Assembly: GCA_030647845.1 (NCBI GenBank)
Contig: JAUSIO010000022.1
Location: 1 to 8,318, forward strand
DNA from: a bacterium
GTDB lineage: Bacteria; Patescibacteriota; Minisyncoccia; Phycocordibacterales; SBAW01
Reading direction: 5' to 3'
DNA: 8,318 bases
The notes beneath the pieces are model-generated. The model made no database searches. It was not told the origin of the DNA and saw only the letters and a program-made list of their open reading frames with translations. A program made the translations under genes and the position numbers. Of this stretch, positions 1 through 5,064 are shown in pieces; positions within the stretch are counted from its first letter, which is position 1; each line of letters begins with the position of its first letter.

Positions 1-4
1 GTGC

Positions 5-283
5 ATGAGAGTCCGATACACAGAGTCGGCGCTTGCCGAAATTGACGCTATCCTTGCCTACGTTGTTGAGCGTAATACTGCTGTCACGTCTCAGATAGTT
101 GAGCGATTAGAGGATTTAACCTTGCGACTTGAGCAATTCCCAGAGATAGGTCGCCCAAAGTATAAGCCTGGGATTCGTATGATACCGCTCGGAAGATATC
201 CCTTTCTGATTTTTTATACGGTTGAAGCCCAAACAGTATGGATAGTAAGTATTCGGCATGCCGCGCGCCGGCCAAGAAAATAA
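5..283 (+). CDS. RelE/ParE-family toxin of a type II toxin-antitoxin system
   Basis: A 92-residue basic protein with the layout of the ParE/RelE fold: an N-terminal strand (RVRYTESALAEID), two helices (about residues 8-45), the turn FPEIGRP, then strands with YPFLIFYTVE and a C-terminal RHAARRP. ParE toxins typically act on DNA gyrase and RelE toxins on ribosome-bound mRNA; the target cannot be told from sequence. The C-terminal IRHAARRP is typical of the ParE branch. The start is inferred from an ATGA overlap: the TGA at 6-8 would end an upstream gene in another frame, the usual antitoxin-toxin coupling, so the antitoxin is probably just off the left edge. Only 4 nt of upstream sequence are visible, so neither the RBS nor the partner can be checked. 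The GC-rich hairpin just past its stop serves mainly the opposite strand. Confidence 0.85.
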   Translation: MRVRYTESALAEIDAILAYVVERNTAVTSQIVERLEDLTLRLEQFPEIGRPKYKPGIRMIPLGRYPFLIFYTVEAQTVWIVSIRHAARRPRK

Positions 284-304
284 AAATCCCCGCGGTGGGC
301 GGGG
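281..304 (-). terminator. Rho-independent terminator of the minus-strand small gene
   Basis: CCCCGC (288-293) pairs with GCGGGG (299-304) around a 5-nt loop. Read on the minus strand the hairpin is followed by ATTTTTATT, a good U-tract, and it begins immediately after that gene's TAA at 305-307. On the plus strand the right-hand side has only TTAT, so it would be a weak terminator for the toxin gene that ends at 283. Confidence 0.75.
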
Positions 305-574
305 TTATCCGGGAACGGTGATCATTTTGGGTAGAACTTTTTCGCTGAAAATCAACAGATATATTCGAGCGCTCACGCTCTCAGTTGGTCTTCTCATTAC
401 CTCACCACCCTCTTTTGTGTGCCAGGAGCTAACGAGTGCAAACTCGCTTGGCTCCACTCCGTGGTCGTTGAGGAAATCTGCCATCTTCTTCATCAAATTA
501 TCGAGATAATTTGCTGGAGAGATATCTGTGCGGGGTGCTCCGCAAAGTGTCACTGATTGCCACTTACCTGTCAC
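305..574 (-). CDS. small protein of unknown function
   Basis: I do not recognise this 89-residue protein. It is soluble-looking and mixed in charge, with a probable amphipathic helix (NYLDNLMKKMADFLNDHG) followed by strand-like segments (EFALVSSW, SARIYLLIFSE). I place the start at GTG 572-574 because AGGAAGG (minus strand, 583-589) sits 8 nt upstream; an in-frame GTG at 599-601 would add nine residues but has no such site and lies at the expected transcription start. A promoter (606-633) and an abutting terminator (281-304) argue that it is a real, separately transcribed gene. A nested hairpin lies inside it (GGAGC 425-429 with GCTCC 451-455, and CGAGT 433-437 with ACTCG 442-446); whether that is an inserted repeat is unclear. 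Confidence 0.62.
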   Translation of the reverse strand: MTGKWQSVTLCGAPRTDISPANYLDNLMKKMADFLNDHGVEPSEFALVSSWHTKEGGEVMRRPTESVSARIYLLIFSEKVLPKMITVPG

Positions 575-605
575 GGCACGATCCTTCCTTTGCTGTTCCA
601 CAATG

Positions 606-633
606 ACTATAGCACTTTTTTGTGATGTTACAA
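606..633 (-). promoter_or_regulatory. promoter of the minus-strand small gene
   Basis: On the minus strand TTGTAA (628-633) is separated by 16 nt from TATAGT (606-611), which also has an extended TGC upstream. Transcription would begin near 599, giving a leader of about 25 nt that holds the AGGAAGG ribosome site. It overlaps the likely msrA promoter, so the two genes share a compact divergent control region. Confidence 0.6.
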
Positions 634-634
634 T
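626..634 (+). promoter_or_regulatory. extended -10 element for msrA
   Basis: TGT followed by TACAAT (629-634) forms an extended -10, and the msrA ATG begins only 6 nt later, at 641. Transcription would therefore start at or next to the ATG, giving a leaderless mRNA. I see no good -35 and no Shine-Dalgarno. The element overlaps the -35 of the divergent minus-strand promoter. Confidence 0.5.
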
Positions 635-640
635 CGTGGA

Positions 641-1219
641 ATGGAGACCGAAACGGTTGTACTGGGTGGCGGGTGTTTTTGGTGTACCGAGGCCGTATTC
701 CTGATGTTGAAGGGGGTGCAGAGTGTCGAGCCGGGATACGCGGGTAGTTCGACAGGCTCACCACAAGCCGCTCCGACATACGAGGAGGTCAACATGGGGA
801 ATACGCCATATATCGAAGTAATAAAAATCGAGTACGACCCGGACCAGATTGCATTTGAGGAATTGTTGCGGGTCTTTTTTGCGACGCATGACCCAACAAC
901 CCCCAACCGGCAAGGCAACGATATAGGGTCCCAGTATCAGTCGGCGATTTTTTACACCACACCGCGCCAGCAAGAAAAATCTGAGCATTATATAAAGGTG
1001 TTGAACGAGCATGCGTCGCCCAACCCCGACGCTTCGGTCGGGGCAAGAATAATCACCAAAGTTCTGCCGCTCGGTACTCCGCCAGCTGGCGGATTCTACC
1101 TCGCCGAGGACTATCACAAAAACTATTACGAGAAAAATAAGAGTGCCGGCTACTGCCAGCTCGTGATTGCCCCTAAGGTCGAAAAGGTAGAGCAGAAGTT
1201 TAAGAACTTACTAAAATAG
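641..1219 (+). CDS. msrA: peptide methionine-(S)-sulfoxide reductase
   Basis: MsrA reduces methionine-S-sulfoxide in proteins back to methionine, with electrons normally from thioredoxin. The signature GCFWCTE at residues 11-17 holds the catalytic Cys12; PTYEEV (45-50), Glu59, HDPTTPNRQGND (83-94) with Asp94, and SQYQS with Tyr99 are all in place. Cys172 in YCQLVIAPKV is a likely resolving cysteine. There is no signal peptide, so it is cytoplasmic. No Shine-Dalgarno precedes the ATG; an extended -10 ends 6 nt upstream. Three repeat-like segments sit in frame in loops: one at residues about 35-43 that lengthens the GYAG-PTY loop by roughly four residues, one encoding PDASVGA (130-135), and one encoding PPAGG (147-151). 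None removes a catalytic residue, so the enzyme should be active. No MsrB domain or gene is visible. Confidence 0.97.
   Translation: METETVVLGGGCFWCTEAVFLMLKGVQSVEPGYAGSSTGSPQAAPTYEEVNMGNTPYIEVIKIEYDPDQIAFEELLRVFFATHDPTTPNRQGNDIGSQYQSAIFYTTPRQQEKSEHYIKVLNEHASPNPDASVGARIITKVLPLGTPPAGGFYLAEDYHKNYYEKNKSAGYCQLVIAPKVEKVEQKFKNLLK
744..769 (+). repeat. TTCGACAGGCTCACC-type repeat inside msrA
   Basis: The segment around TTCGACAGGCTCACC (748-762) resembles a short dispersed repeat (often seen as its complement, GGTGAGCCTGTCGAA) that I associate with Parcubacteria and other repeat-rich genomes. Here it is translated in frame as part of the loop between GYAG and PTYEEV. That loop is 9 residues, against about 5 in ordinary MsrA proteins. 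Only one copy is in this window, so the repeat call rests on recollection of the family. Confidence 0.5.
1024..1043 (+). repeat. CCCCGAC hairpin repeat in msrA (copy 1)
   Basis: CCCCGAC (1024-1030) pairs with GTCGGGG (1037-1043) around GCTTCG. A copy identical at 19 of 20 positions lies on the other strand at 1887-1906 in an unrelated gene. Both are read in the same frame: P-D-A-S-V-G-A here and P-D-A-S-I-G-A there. It occupies a variable surface segment of MsrA between the helix ending LNEH and the strand RIITKVLP. Confidence 0.8.
1078..1093 (+). repeat. 16-bp perfect palindrome in msrA
   Basis: TCCGCCAGCTGGCGGA is perfectly self-complementary and is translated in frame (codons for P-P-A-G-G) just before FYLAEDYH. 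Typical MsrA proteins are about four residues shorter at this point, so it is probably an insertion rather than ancestral sequence. Confidence 0.65.
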
Positions 1220-1224
1220 ATTGG

Positions 1225-1243
1225 CGTGAGGCTAAGCCTCACG
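1225..1243. repeat. intergenic 9-bp palindrome after msrA
   Basis: CGTGAGGCT (1225-1233) pairs with AGCCTCACG (1235-1243) around a single A, in the msrA-VKOR gap. It has no following T-run, so it is a poor intrinsic terminator. More likely it is another member of the dispersed palindrome population. Confidence 0.6.
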
Positions 1244-1256
1244 GATTGCGGAGTCG

Positions 1257-1265
1257 TGCTAGTAT
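1257..1265 (+). promoter_or_regulatory. extended -10 element for the VKOR-like gene
   Basis: TGC followed by TAGTAT (1260-1265) ends 7 nt before the GTG at 1273, matching the leaderless spacing seen upstream of other genes here. No convincing -35 is present. Confidence 0.4.
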
Positions 1266-1272
1266 TTACTCT

Positions 1273-1728
1273 GTGGAACAAAAGATATTGCTCACCCCGT
1301 TTTGGCTCATTGCCGCGACGTTTGTTGGCTTAGGCGACACGCTGTACCTTTCGTATTTTCATTACCTCAACATCATCCCCTCGTGTGCTATTGGCGGCTG
1401 TGAGATAGTCTTGACCAGCCCGTATTCCTCGCCCTTTGGCGTGCCGTTTGCTTATATCGGACTTGTCTACTATATATACGCGCTCTGTCTCGCTATACTC
1501 TTGATGATTGACCCACACTCTAAAGGCTTGCGGTTTGGTGCGCTCGCGTACACTGGCGTAGGTCTCGCACTCTCGGTCGGGTTCGAACTCTTCCAATATG
1601 TTGTCATACACGCGCTGTGCTTATACTGCGGCATCTCGGCACTCACAACGCTTGCACTGTTCTGTTTGGCGGTGTGGCACTTCCGCTCAACGCGACCTCC
1701 GCATCTTTTTGTACAATCGCCACAGTAG
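1273..1728 (+). CDS. VKOR-family membrane thiol oxidoreductase
   Basis: A 151-residue polytopic membrane protein of the vitamin K epoxide reductase family. Bacterial members oxidise a periplasmic/extracellular DsbA-like partner and pass electrons to quinone, driving disulfide formation. Residues counted from GTG 1273: a loop Cys pair Cys38/Cys43 in SCAIGGCEIVLTS, the conserved SPFGVPFAYIG, and the active CLYC pair (Cys116, Cys119) at the head of the last helix. About four transmembrane helices are evident. I prefer GTG 1273 over TTG 1246 because an extended -10 sits 7 nt before 1273 and neither start has a Shine-Dalgarno; starting at 1246 would add nine residues. No thioredoxin domain is fused and no DsbA is in view. 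Its last 42 nt overlap the convergent minus-strand gene. Confidence 0.88.
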   Translation: MEQKILLTPFWLIAATFVGLGDTLYLSYFHYLNIIPSCAIGGCEIVLTSPYSSPFGVPFAYIGLVYYIYALCLAILLMIDPHSKGLRFGALAYTGVGLALSVGFELFQYVVIHALCLYCGISALTTLALFCLAVWHFRSTRPPHLFVQSPQ

Positions 1729-2478
1729 ATAGAAAAACAGCAGAGCAAGCGCAGGGTAAAAAGCTCCCGCGTTGCCGACCAGCCAGCGTAGTACCGAAAG
1801 GATGTAGAGCACGATGGTGCCGATGATTGTCCACAGGGTGTTTACCCAACCCTGTACTGCACCGGTTTGCGTTGCTGTTTTTCCTGCCCCGATCGAAGCG
1901 TCGGGGTGCGCGAGTTGGCCTTTTTCGTACGTGATTCCCCGGTCGAGCACACCCGCGGCCCACCTGCGCGCGGAGTCTATTGCCAAAAAAACGGGTTGTG
2001 CACTTTGCGCGACAGCGGGTGACATATTGGCGATTGTTTGCTGGATTTGTACCGAAGACTCCACCGTACTGGAAGCATTAGGGTTTACTTGCCCGTCCGT
2101 AGCCTTTGGCGGAGGCGGGGGCTTTTCTGCAACTGTAAACGTCGCCGACTCTTGCTCGACCACCGTACCGCTTTTATCTTCCAAATCTGCCTCAACAATG
2201 TGGTTGCCAGCCGTTGGCTTCCACGAGACAGAAAAAGTGTTTGCCTCGCCCGCGGCAAGTGCAACCGGCACGTTGCCTATAGTTGAGTCTGAGTCTTTTA
2301 ATACTAAAGTACCTGTAAATTTTGCTGTTGTATCATTGGAGACAACCGCGTGTATAAGTACGGTGTCGCCTTCGACTACTGTGCTTTTAGACAAAAATAG
2401 CGACTGTTTTGAAAAGCCAGCCCCAAAAACCACAGTCGGTAGCAACAAAAGCCCACACACAAACAGCGCCTTTTTCAT
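1687..2478 (-). CDS. secreted, membrane-anchored Ig-like (CARDB-type) surface protein
   Basis: A 263-residue envelope protein. MKKALFVCGLLLLPTVVFGA is a clear signal peptide. Residues about 25-113 form a beta-rich Ig-like domain resembling CARDB/adhesin modules (SKSTVVEGDTVLIHAVVSN, TLVLKDSDSTIG, GNHIVEADLEDKSGTV). A Pro-rich linker (about 117-121), a helical spacer, and two C-terminal hydrophobic segments (about 213-232 and 239-254) with a basic tail KKMRRSR follow. It is probably displayed on the surface; its ligand is unknown. I chose ATG 2476-2478 because of the signal peptide and the TATAAT 7 nt upstream; longer in-frame starts reach back into purE on the other strand. Residues about 191-197 (HPDASIG) are encoded by a hairpin repeat also found in msrA. 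Its 3' end overlaps the VKOR gene by 42 nt. Confidence 0.78.
   Translation of the reverse strand: MKKALFVCGLLLLPTVVFGAGFSKQSLFLSKSTVVEGDTVLIHAVVSNDTTAKFTGTLVLKDSDSTIGNVPVALAAGEANTFSVSWKPTAGNHIVEADLEDKSGTVVEQESATFTVAEKPPPPPKATDGQVNPNASSTVESSVQIQQTIANMSPAVAQSAQPVFLAIDSARRWAAGVLDRGITYEKGQLAHPDASIGAGKTATQTGAVQGWVNTLWTIIGTIVLYILSVLRWLVGNAGAFYPALALLFFYLLWRLYKKMRRSR
1887..1906 (-). repeat. CCCCGAC hairpin repeat in the surface-protein gene (copy 2)
   Basis: On the minus strand this is the 20-nt hairpin of 1024-1043 with one substitution (A for G at the 14th base, which breaks the loop-closing pair). It is translated in the same frame, P-D-A-S-I-G-A, in the low-complexity spacer before the C-terminal membrane segments. 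Confidence 0.8.
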
Positions 2479-2485
2479 ACTGTTG

Positions 2486-2491
2486 ATTATA
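2486..2491 (-). promoter_or_regulatory. consensus -10 of the surface-protein gene
   Basis: TATAAT on the minus strand ends 7 nt before the ATG at 2478, so the transcript should begin at or near the start codon. No clear -35 or Shine-Dalgarno is seen. It lies in the 85-nt divergent gap shared with purE. Confidence 0.6.
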
Positions 2492-2526
2492 TCGCAATAA
2501 TTTTGTACCCTACGCAGTGGATAGTC

Positions 2527-2540
2527 GGGCACAGGTGCCC
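2527..2540 (+). other. short hairpin in the purE leader
   Basis: GGGCAC (2527-2532) and GTGCCC (2535-2540) flank AG, about 10 nt before the purE Shine-Dalgarno. It could be a small leader structure or a protein-binding palindrome. I see no riboswitch architecture, and the purE promoter itself is not obvious (TTGATT at 2483-2488 is a possible -35 with only a weak -10). Confidence 0.35.
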
Positions 2541-2563
2541 ATACAAGCAGAGAAGGAAACACG

Positions 2564-3055
2564 ATGTTCAGTATTGTTGGTATCATCATGGGAAGCAAGT
2601 CCGATTGGAAAGGCACCATGGAGCATACTGCTGAAATGCTCGACAAACTCCACATTCCCTATGAGACAAGAGTTGTGTCTGTGCACCGCACGCCGGAGCG
2701 GACATTCGACTATGCACGCAGTGCCAAAGCCCGAGGTATCAAAATCATCATCGCGGGCGCAGGCGGTGCTGCGGGCTTGCCGGGCGTGGTTGCCGGGCTC
2801 ACGTCGCTGCCGGTCTTGGGTGTGCCAATCGAATCCGCAGCACTCAAAGGCATAGACAGCTTGTTGTCGATGGTGCAGATGCCGGCTGGCGTGCCGGTTG
2901 CAACCTTTGCAATCGGCAAGCCCGGCGCAATCAACGCGGCACTCTTCGCCGCCGCAATCTTGGCTCTAGAAGAGCCGTTGGTTCGGCATGCGTACGAAGA
3001 CTTTCGACGGAAGCAGACGGACAAAGTACCGCAGGATCCCTTCGAAAAACCCTAA
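2564..3055 (+). CDS. purE: N5-carboxyaminoimidazole ribonucleotide mutase (PurE, class I)
   Basis: PurE interconverts N5-CAIR and CAIR in de novo purine synthesis. The 163-residue protein is full length: GSKSDW (10-15) binds the phosphate, VVSVHRTP (37-44) carries the catalytic-loop His41, then AGAGGAAGLPG (64-74), GVPIESAALKGIDSLLSMVQMP (86-107) and AIGKPGAINAAL follow. This is the class I pattern. One oddity: the usual GGAAH is GGAAG here, so the second active-site-region histidine is replaced by Gly71. The start is supported by AGAAGGA (2551-2557), 6 nt upstream of the ATG. purC begins 18 nt after the stop, so the two form an operon. Most reduced genomes that use class I PurE also need PurK, which is not in view. 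Confidence 0.97.
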   Translation: MFSIVGIIMGSKSDWKGTMEHTAEMLDKLHIPYETRVVSVHRTPERTFDYARSAKARGIKIIIAGAGGAAGLPGVVAGLTSLPVLGVPIESAALKGIDSLLSMVQMPAGVPVATFAIGKPGAINAALFAAAILALEEPLVRHAYEDFRRKQTDKVPQDPFEKP

Positions 3056-3073
3056 CTCAACGGAGGTAGAGTG

Positions 3074-3973
3074 ATGGAGACGAAAAGAATTGGCTCCACA
3101 AAGATCATCACCCCAGTGGAGCGGGGTGTAATCGAGTTCAAGTACACCGACCGATGGTCTGCGTTCGACCGCGGGGCAAGCAAACAAACCATTCCCGGCA
3201 TCGGGGCGGCGCGCTGCGCGTGCGCGGTCAAGTCATTCGAACGCATAAACAATGCCGGGCTGTCAACACACTTTCTCAAACAGGTCAGCCCGGATGCAAT
3301 TCATGTGTTGGAGTTTGCGGTCCCCGGGCACGAGCCGCTTTCGGGCAAGGTTCACGGGCAGGTTCTCGATGCCGAGTGGATCCGGCGTGTCCTCGCCTAC
3401 GGCTCGATGCTCGACCGGCTCAAAGCGGGTACGGCAACTCCAGAGCAATTCGGCTTTGCGCCGGGCACCGTCGTCACCGAGGGCATGAAACTTCCTCGGA
3501 TGTTTCGGGAGTGCACGACCAAGTTCGAGCCAACCGACCGGCATCTCACCGATGTCGAAACGCGCGAGCGCCTCGGCATCAACGAGGCCGAGTGGGAAGA
3601 GGCGTGGAACCTTATAGAAGATGTGGCCGGTGTAATTGGTTCCTCATATGAGGGAGCTGGATTCATTCTTCCCGACGGCAAAAACGAACTCGCGAGAATG
3701 CTTGACGGCAGCTTCGTTGTTGTCGATGTGACCGGTCTTCAAGACGAAGACCGGATTATCGATGCCAAGACAGGCTTGCTCTACAGCAAGGACATCATTC
3801 GGAACCATCTCAGGCAAACCGACTGGTATCCTGCGTTCCTCGCGGCCAAAGCGGCACATCCGACCGACAAGTCAAAATGGCCGCCGTACCCCATGCTTCC
3901 CGACGGTGTTGTGGAGTTCGTATCGAAGCAATATGCAGAAGTCGCACGCCGTTACGCAGGAGTGCGCATTTAG
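3074..3973 (+). CDS. purC: phosphoribosylaminoimidazole-succinocarboxamide synthase (SAICAR synthetase)
   Basis: PurC joins aspartate to CAIR with ATP to give SAICAR, the step after PurE. The 299-residue protein has the N-terminal ATP-grasp-like lobe with RWSAFDRG, the substrate loop LSTHFL, the TTKFEPTDRHL segment that matches the conserved ExTTKxE region, a DEDR-type metal/nucleotide region (VDVTGLQDEDRIIDAKTG) and SKDIIRNHLRQTDW, equivalent to the usual DKQxxRdyL. It belongs to a divergent, longer branch rather than the roughly 240-residue E. coli type. ATG 3074 is preferred over the adjacent GTG 3071 because GGAGG (3062-3066) is then 7 nt away. It is the last gene of the purE-purC operon, with a terminator starting at its stop codon. 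No palindromic repeat interrupts it. Confidence 0.94.
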   Translation: METKRIGSTKIITPVERGVIEFKYTDRWSAFDRGASKQTIPGIGAARCACAVKSFERINNAGLSTHFLKQVSPDAIHVLEFAVPGHEPLSGKVHGQVLDAEWIRRVLAYGSMLDRLKAGTATPEQFGFAPGTVVTEGMKLPRMFRECTTKFEPTDRHLTDVETRERLGINEAEWEEAWNLIEDVAGVIGSSYEGAGFILPDGKNELARMLDGSFVVVDVTGLQDEDRIIDAKTGLLYSKDIIRNHLRQTDWYPAFLAAKAAHPTDKSKWPPYPMLPDGVVEFVSKQYAEVARRYAGVRI

Positions 3974-4000
3974 GAGCCCCAACCGGCTCCTTTTTTCTTT
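3972..4000 (+). terminator. Rho-independent terminator of purE-purC
   Basis: AGGAGCC (3972-3978) pairs with GGCTCCT (3985-3991) around CCAACC, followed by TTTTTTCTTT. The stem begins within the purC stop codon. Confidence 0.9.
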
Positions 4001-4005
4001 GCTTG

Positions 4006-4041
4006 CCCTACGAAGTCCCGCCGTAGCGGGACGAAGTAGGG
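4006..4041. repeat. 36-nt intergenic palindrome (CCCTAC-GTCCCGC type)
   Basis: CCCTAC (4006-4011)/GTAGGG (4036-4041) and GTCCCGC (4015-4021)/GCGGGAC (4026-4032) form a stem broken by a symmetric GAA/GAA internal loop and capped by CGTA. Tandem G-A pairs could make the internal loop continuous helix in RNA. It has no T-run and follows a complete terminator, so it is more likely a dispersed repeat. It ends 2 nt before the -10 of the next gene. Confidence 0.75.
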
Positions 4042-4043
4042 TG

Positions 4044-4049
4044 TATACT
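4044..4049 (+). promoter_or_regulatory. -10 element of the CAP-domain gene
   Basis: TATACT ends 7 nt before the ATG at 4057, again implying a leaderless or nearly leaderless transcript. The -35 region falls inside the 4006-4041 palindrome and is not a recognisable match. Confidence 0.5.
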
Positions 4050-4056
4050 TTTATGT

Positions 4057-5001
4057 ATGCAACGCCTTTTGAGATGGGTTAATAGCTATTTTGTTCCCTC
4101 AAAAGACAACACCTACCGCCCGCACCTGTTGCGCAGAGGAATGTTGATTTTTTTCCTTGGTGTATCACTCGCGGCCGAAGGTTTTTTAGTTGCCGACTTG
4201 GTTGTGCGCCAGTCGGGAGCCAACTTTTTGGCGGCGGTAGTACAAAGCGAGATTATTGCGCTCACCAACGCAGAGCGTGCCGACAGTAAGGTCGGTGCGC
4301 TGACAGAGCAAGCACAGCTCGACCATGCGGCGCAGGCAAAAGCGCGGGACATGGCGGCACAAGGGTACTTTGCGCATGTCGGGCCCGATGGTACAGAGCC
4401 GTGGGCGTGGATTGCCAACGCCGGATACAACTACCGGTACGCGGGCGAGAACTTGGCGGTGCGGTTTGTAGATTCAAAAGATGTGGTAAACGCGTGGATG
4501 GCATCGCCAACTCATCGCGTAAACATAGTCAAGCCGGTGTATACCGACATCGGCGTTGGAGTCGCCGAAGGGCTCTACCTTGGGCAGCCAGCCACGTTTG
4601 TTGTGCAATATTTTGCTACCGGGCAGCCGGGTCAAGTCGATGGTGTCGAAGTTGGTCCTGCCGCAGTCGGCAACTCAAACGTGCAATCTTTTTGGCAGGA
4701 GGTAGAAAAACAATTTGTGCGGCTCACGAGCGAGCCCAGAGCTACAACCCAATGGGTACTTGGTGGCATCGCCGTACTTATGCTCGTGGCTCTCGCGCTT
4801 ACTTTTTTTGTTCACCTGCACGTGCAGCCCACCGAGATGCTCATCGGTGGCGGTGCGGTCGCGCTCTTTGTTGTATCGCTTATTGCTATCAATACGCATT
4901 TCTTGAGCACGACGTTGCTTACAAACAATAATCCTGCAAGCGTTGCACTTTCGCAAAGTGCGGTAGTTATCGGTCAAAACGCTACAAGTACAGCGCCTTG
5001 A
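4057..5001 (+). CDS. membrane-anchored CAP/SCP-domain (YkwD-like) protein
   Basis: A 314-residue envelope protein. A basic N-terminus (RPHLLRR) precedes a transmembrane segment at about 29-50. The CAP (cysteine-rich secretory/antigen 5/PR-1) domain occupies about 63-188: IIALTNAERA, the helix with LDHAAQAKARDMA, GYFAHVGPDG with His107, GENLA with Glu131, and AWMASPTHRVNIV with His153, then DIGVGVAEG and FVVQYFATG. His107, Glu131 and His153 are the usual metal-site/cavity residues of bacterial YkwD-type CAP proteins, whose biochemical role is mostly unknown. Two further hydrophobic segments follow (about 233-253 and 261-279) and then a Ser/Thr/Asn-rich tail. This places the CAP domain outside the membrane, between anchors. 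No Shine-Dalgarno is visible; a TATACT lies 7 nt before the ATG. Confidence 0.94.
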   Translation: MQRLLRWVNSYFVPSKDNTYRPHLLRRGMLIFFLGVSLAAEGFLVADLVVRQSGANFLAAVVQSEIIALTNAERADSKVGALTEQAQLDHAAQAKARDMAAQGYFAHVGPDGTEPWAWIANAGYNYRYAGENLAVRFVDSKDVVNAWMASPTHRVNIVKPVYTDIGVGVAEGLYLGQPATFVVQYFATGQPGQVDGVEVGPAAVGNSNVQSFWQEVEKQFVRLTSEPRATTQWVLGGIAVLMLVALALTFFVHLHVQPTEMLIGGGAVALFVVSLIAINTHFLSTTLLTNNNPASVALSQSAVVIGQNATSTAP

Positions 5002-5002
5002 G

Positions 5003-5023
5003 CACCCTGCCGGCAGGCAGGTG
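5003..5023. repeat. CCTGCCGGCAGG-type intergenic palindrome
   Basis: CCTGCCGGCAGG (5006-5017) is a perfect 12-bp palindrome. With the following CAGG it can also fold as CCTGCC/GGCAGG (5006-5011 with 5016-5021) around GGCA. It starts 2 nt past the CAP gene's stop and has no T-run. I recall this motif as a frequent repeat in Patescibacteria. Confidence 0.65.
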
Positions 5024-5035
5024 TAGATAACGCAC

Positions 5036-5064
5036 TTGCGTGCGGTCACCCGGGGCGGTATCGT
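5036..5064 (+). promoter_or_regulatory. promoter of the FKBP gene
   Basis: TTGCGT (5036-5041) is 17 nt from TATCGT (5059-5064), which ends 7 nt before the ATG at 5072. The in-frame TTG that could be mistaken for an earlier start is the -35 itself. Confidence 0.5.

Noticed and set aside
258..509. Plus-strand frame opposite the minus-strand small gene
   Set aside because: It begins inside the toxin gene, runs through the terminator hairpin, and has no ribosome site or protein-like features.
1225..1243. Intrinsic terminator of msrA
   Set aside because: The stem is good but no T-run follows on either strand.
2479..2655. 59-codon N-terminal extension of the minus-strand surface-protein frame
   Set aside because: It runs antisense into purE, would bury the signal peptide MKKALFVCGLLLL, and the TATAAT 7 nt before ATG 2478 fixes the shorter start.
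4277..4298. GTGCCGAC/GTCGGTGC hairpin in the CAP gene
   Set aside because: It has two wobble pairs, and the protein here shows no lengthening against other CAP proteins, so it is probably chance coding sequence.
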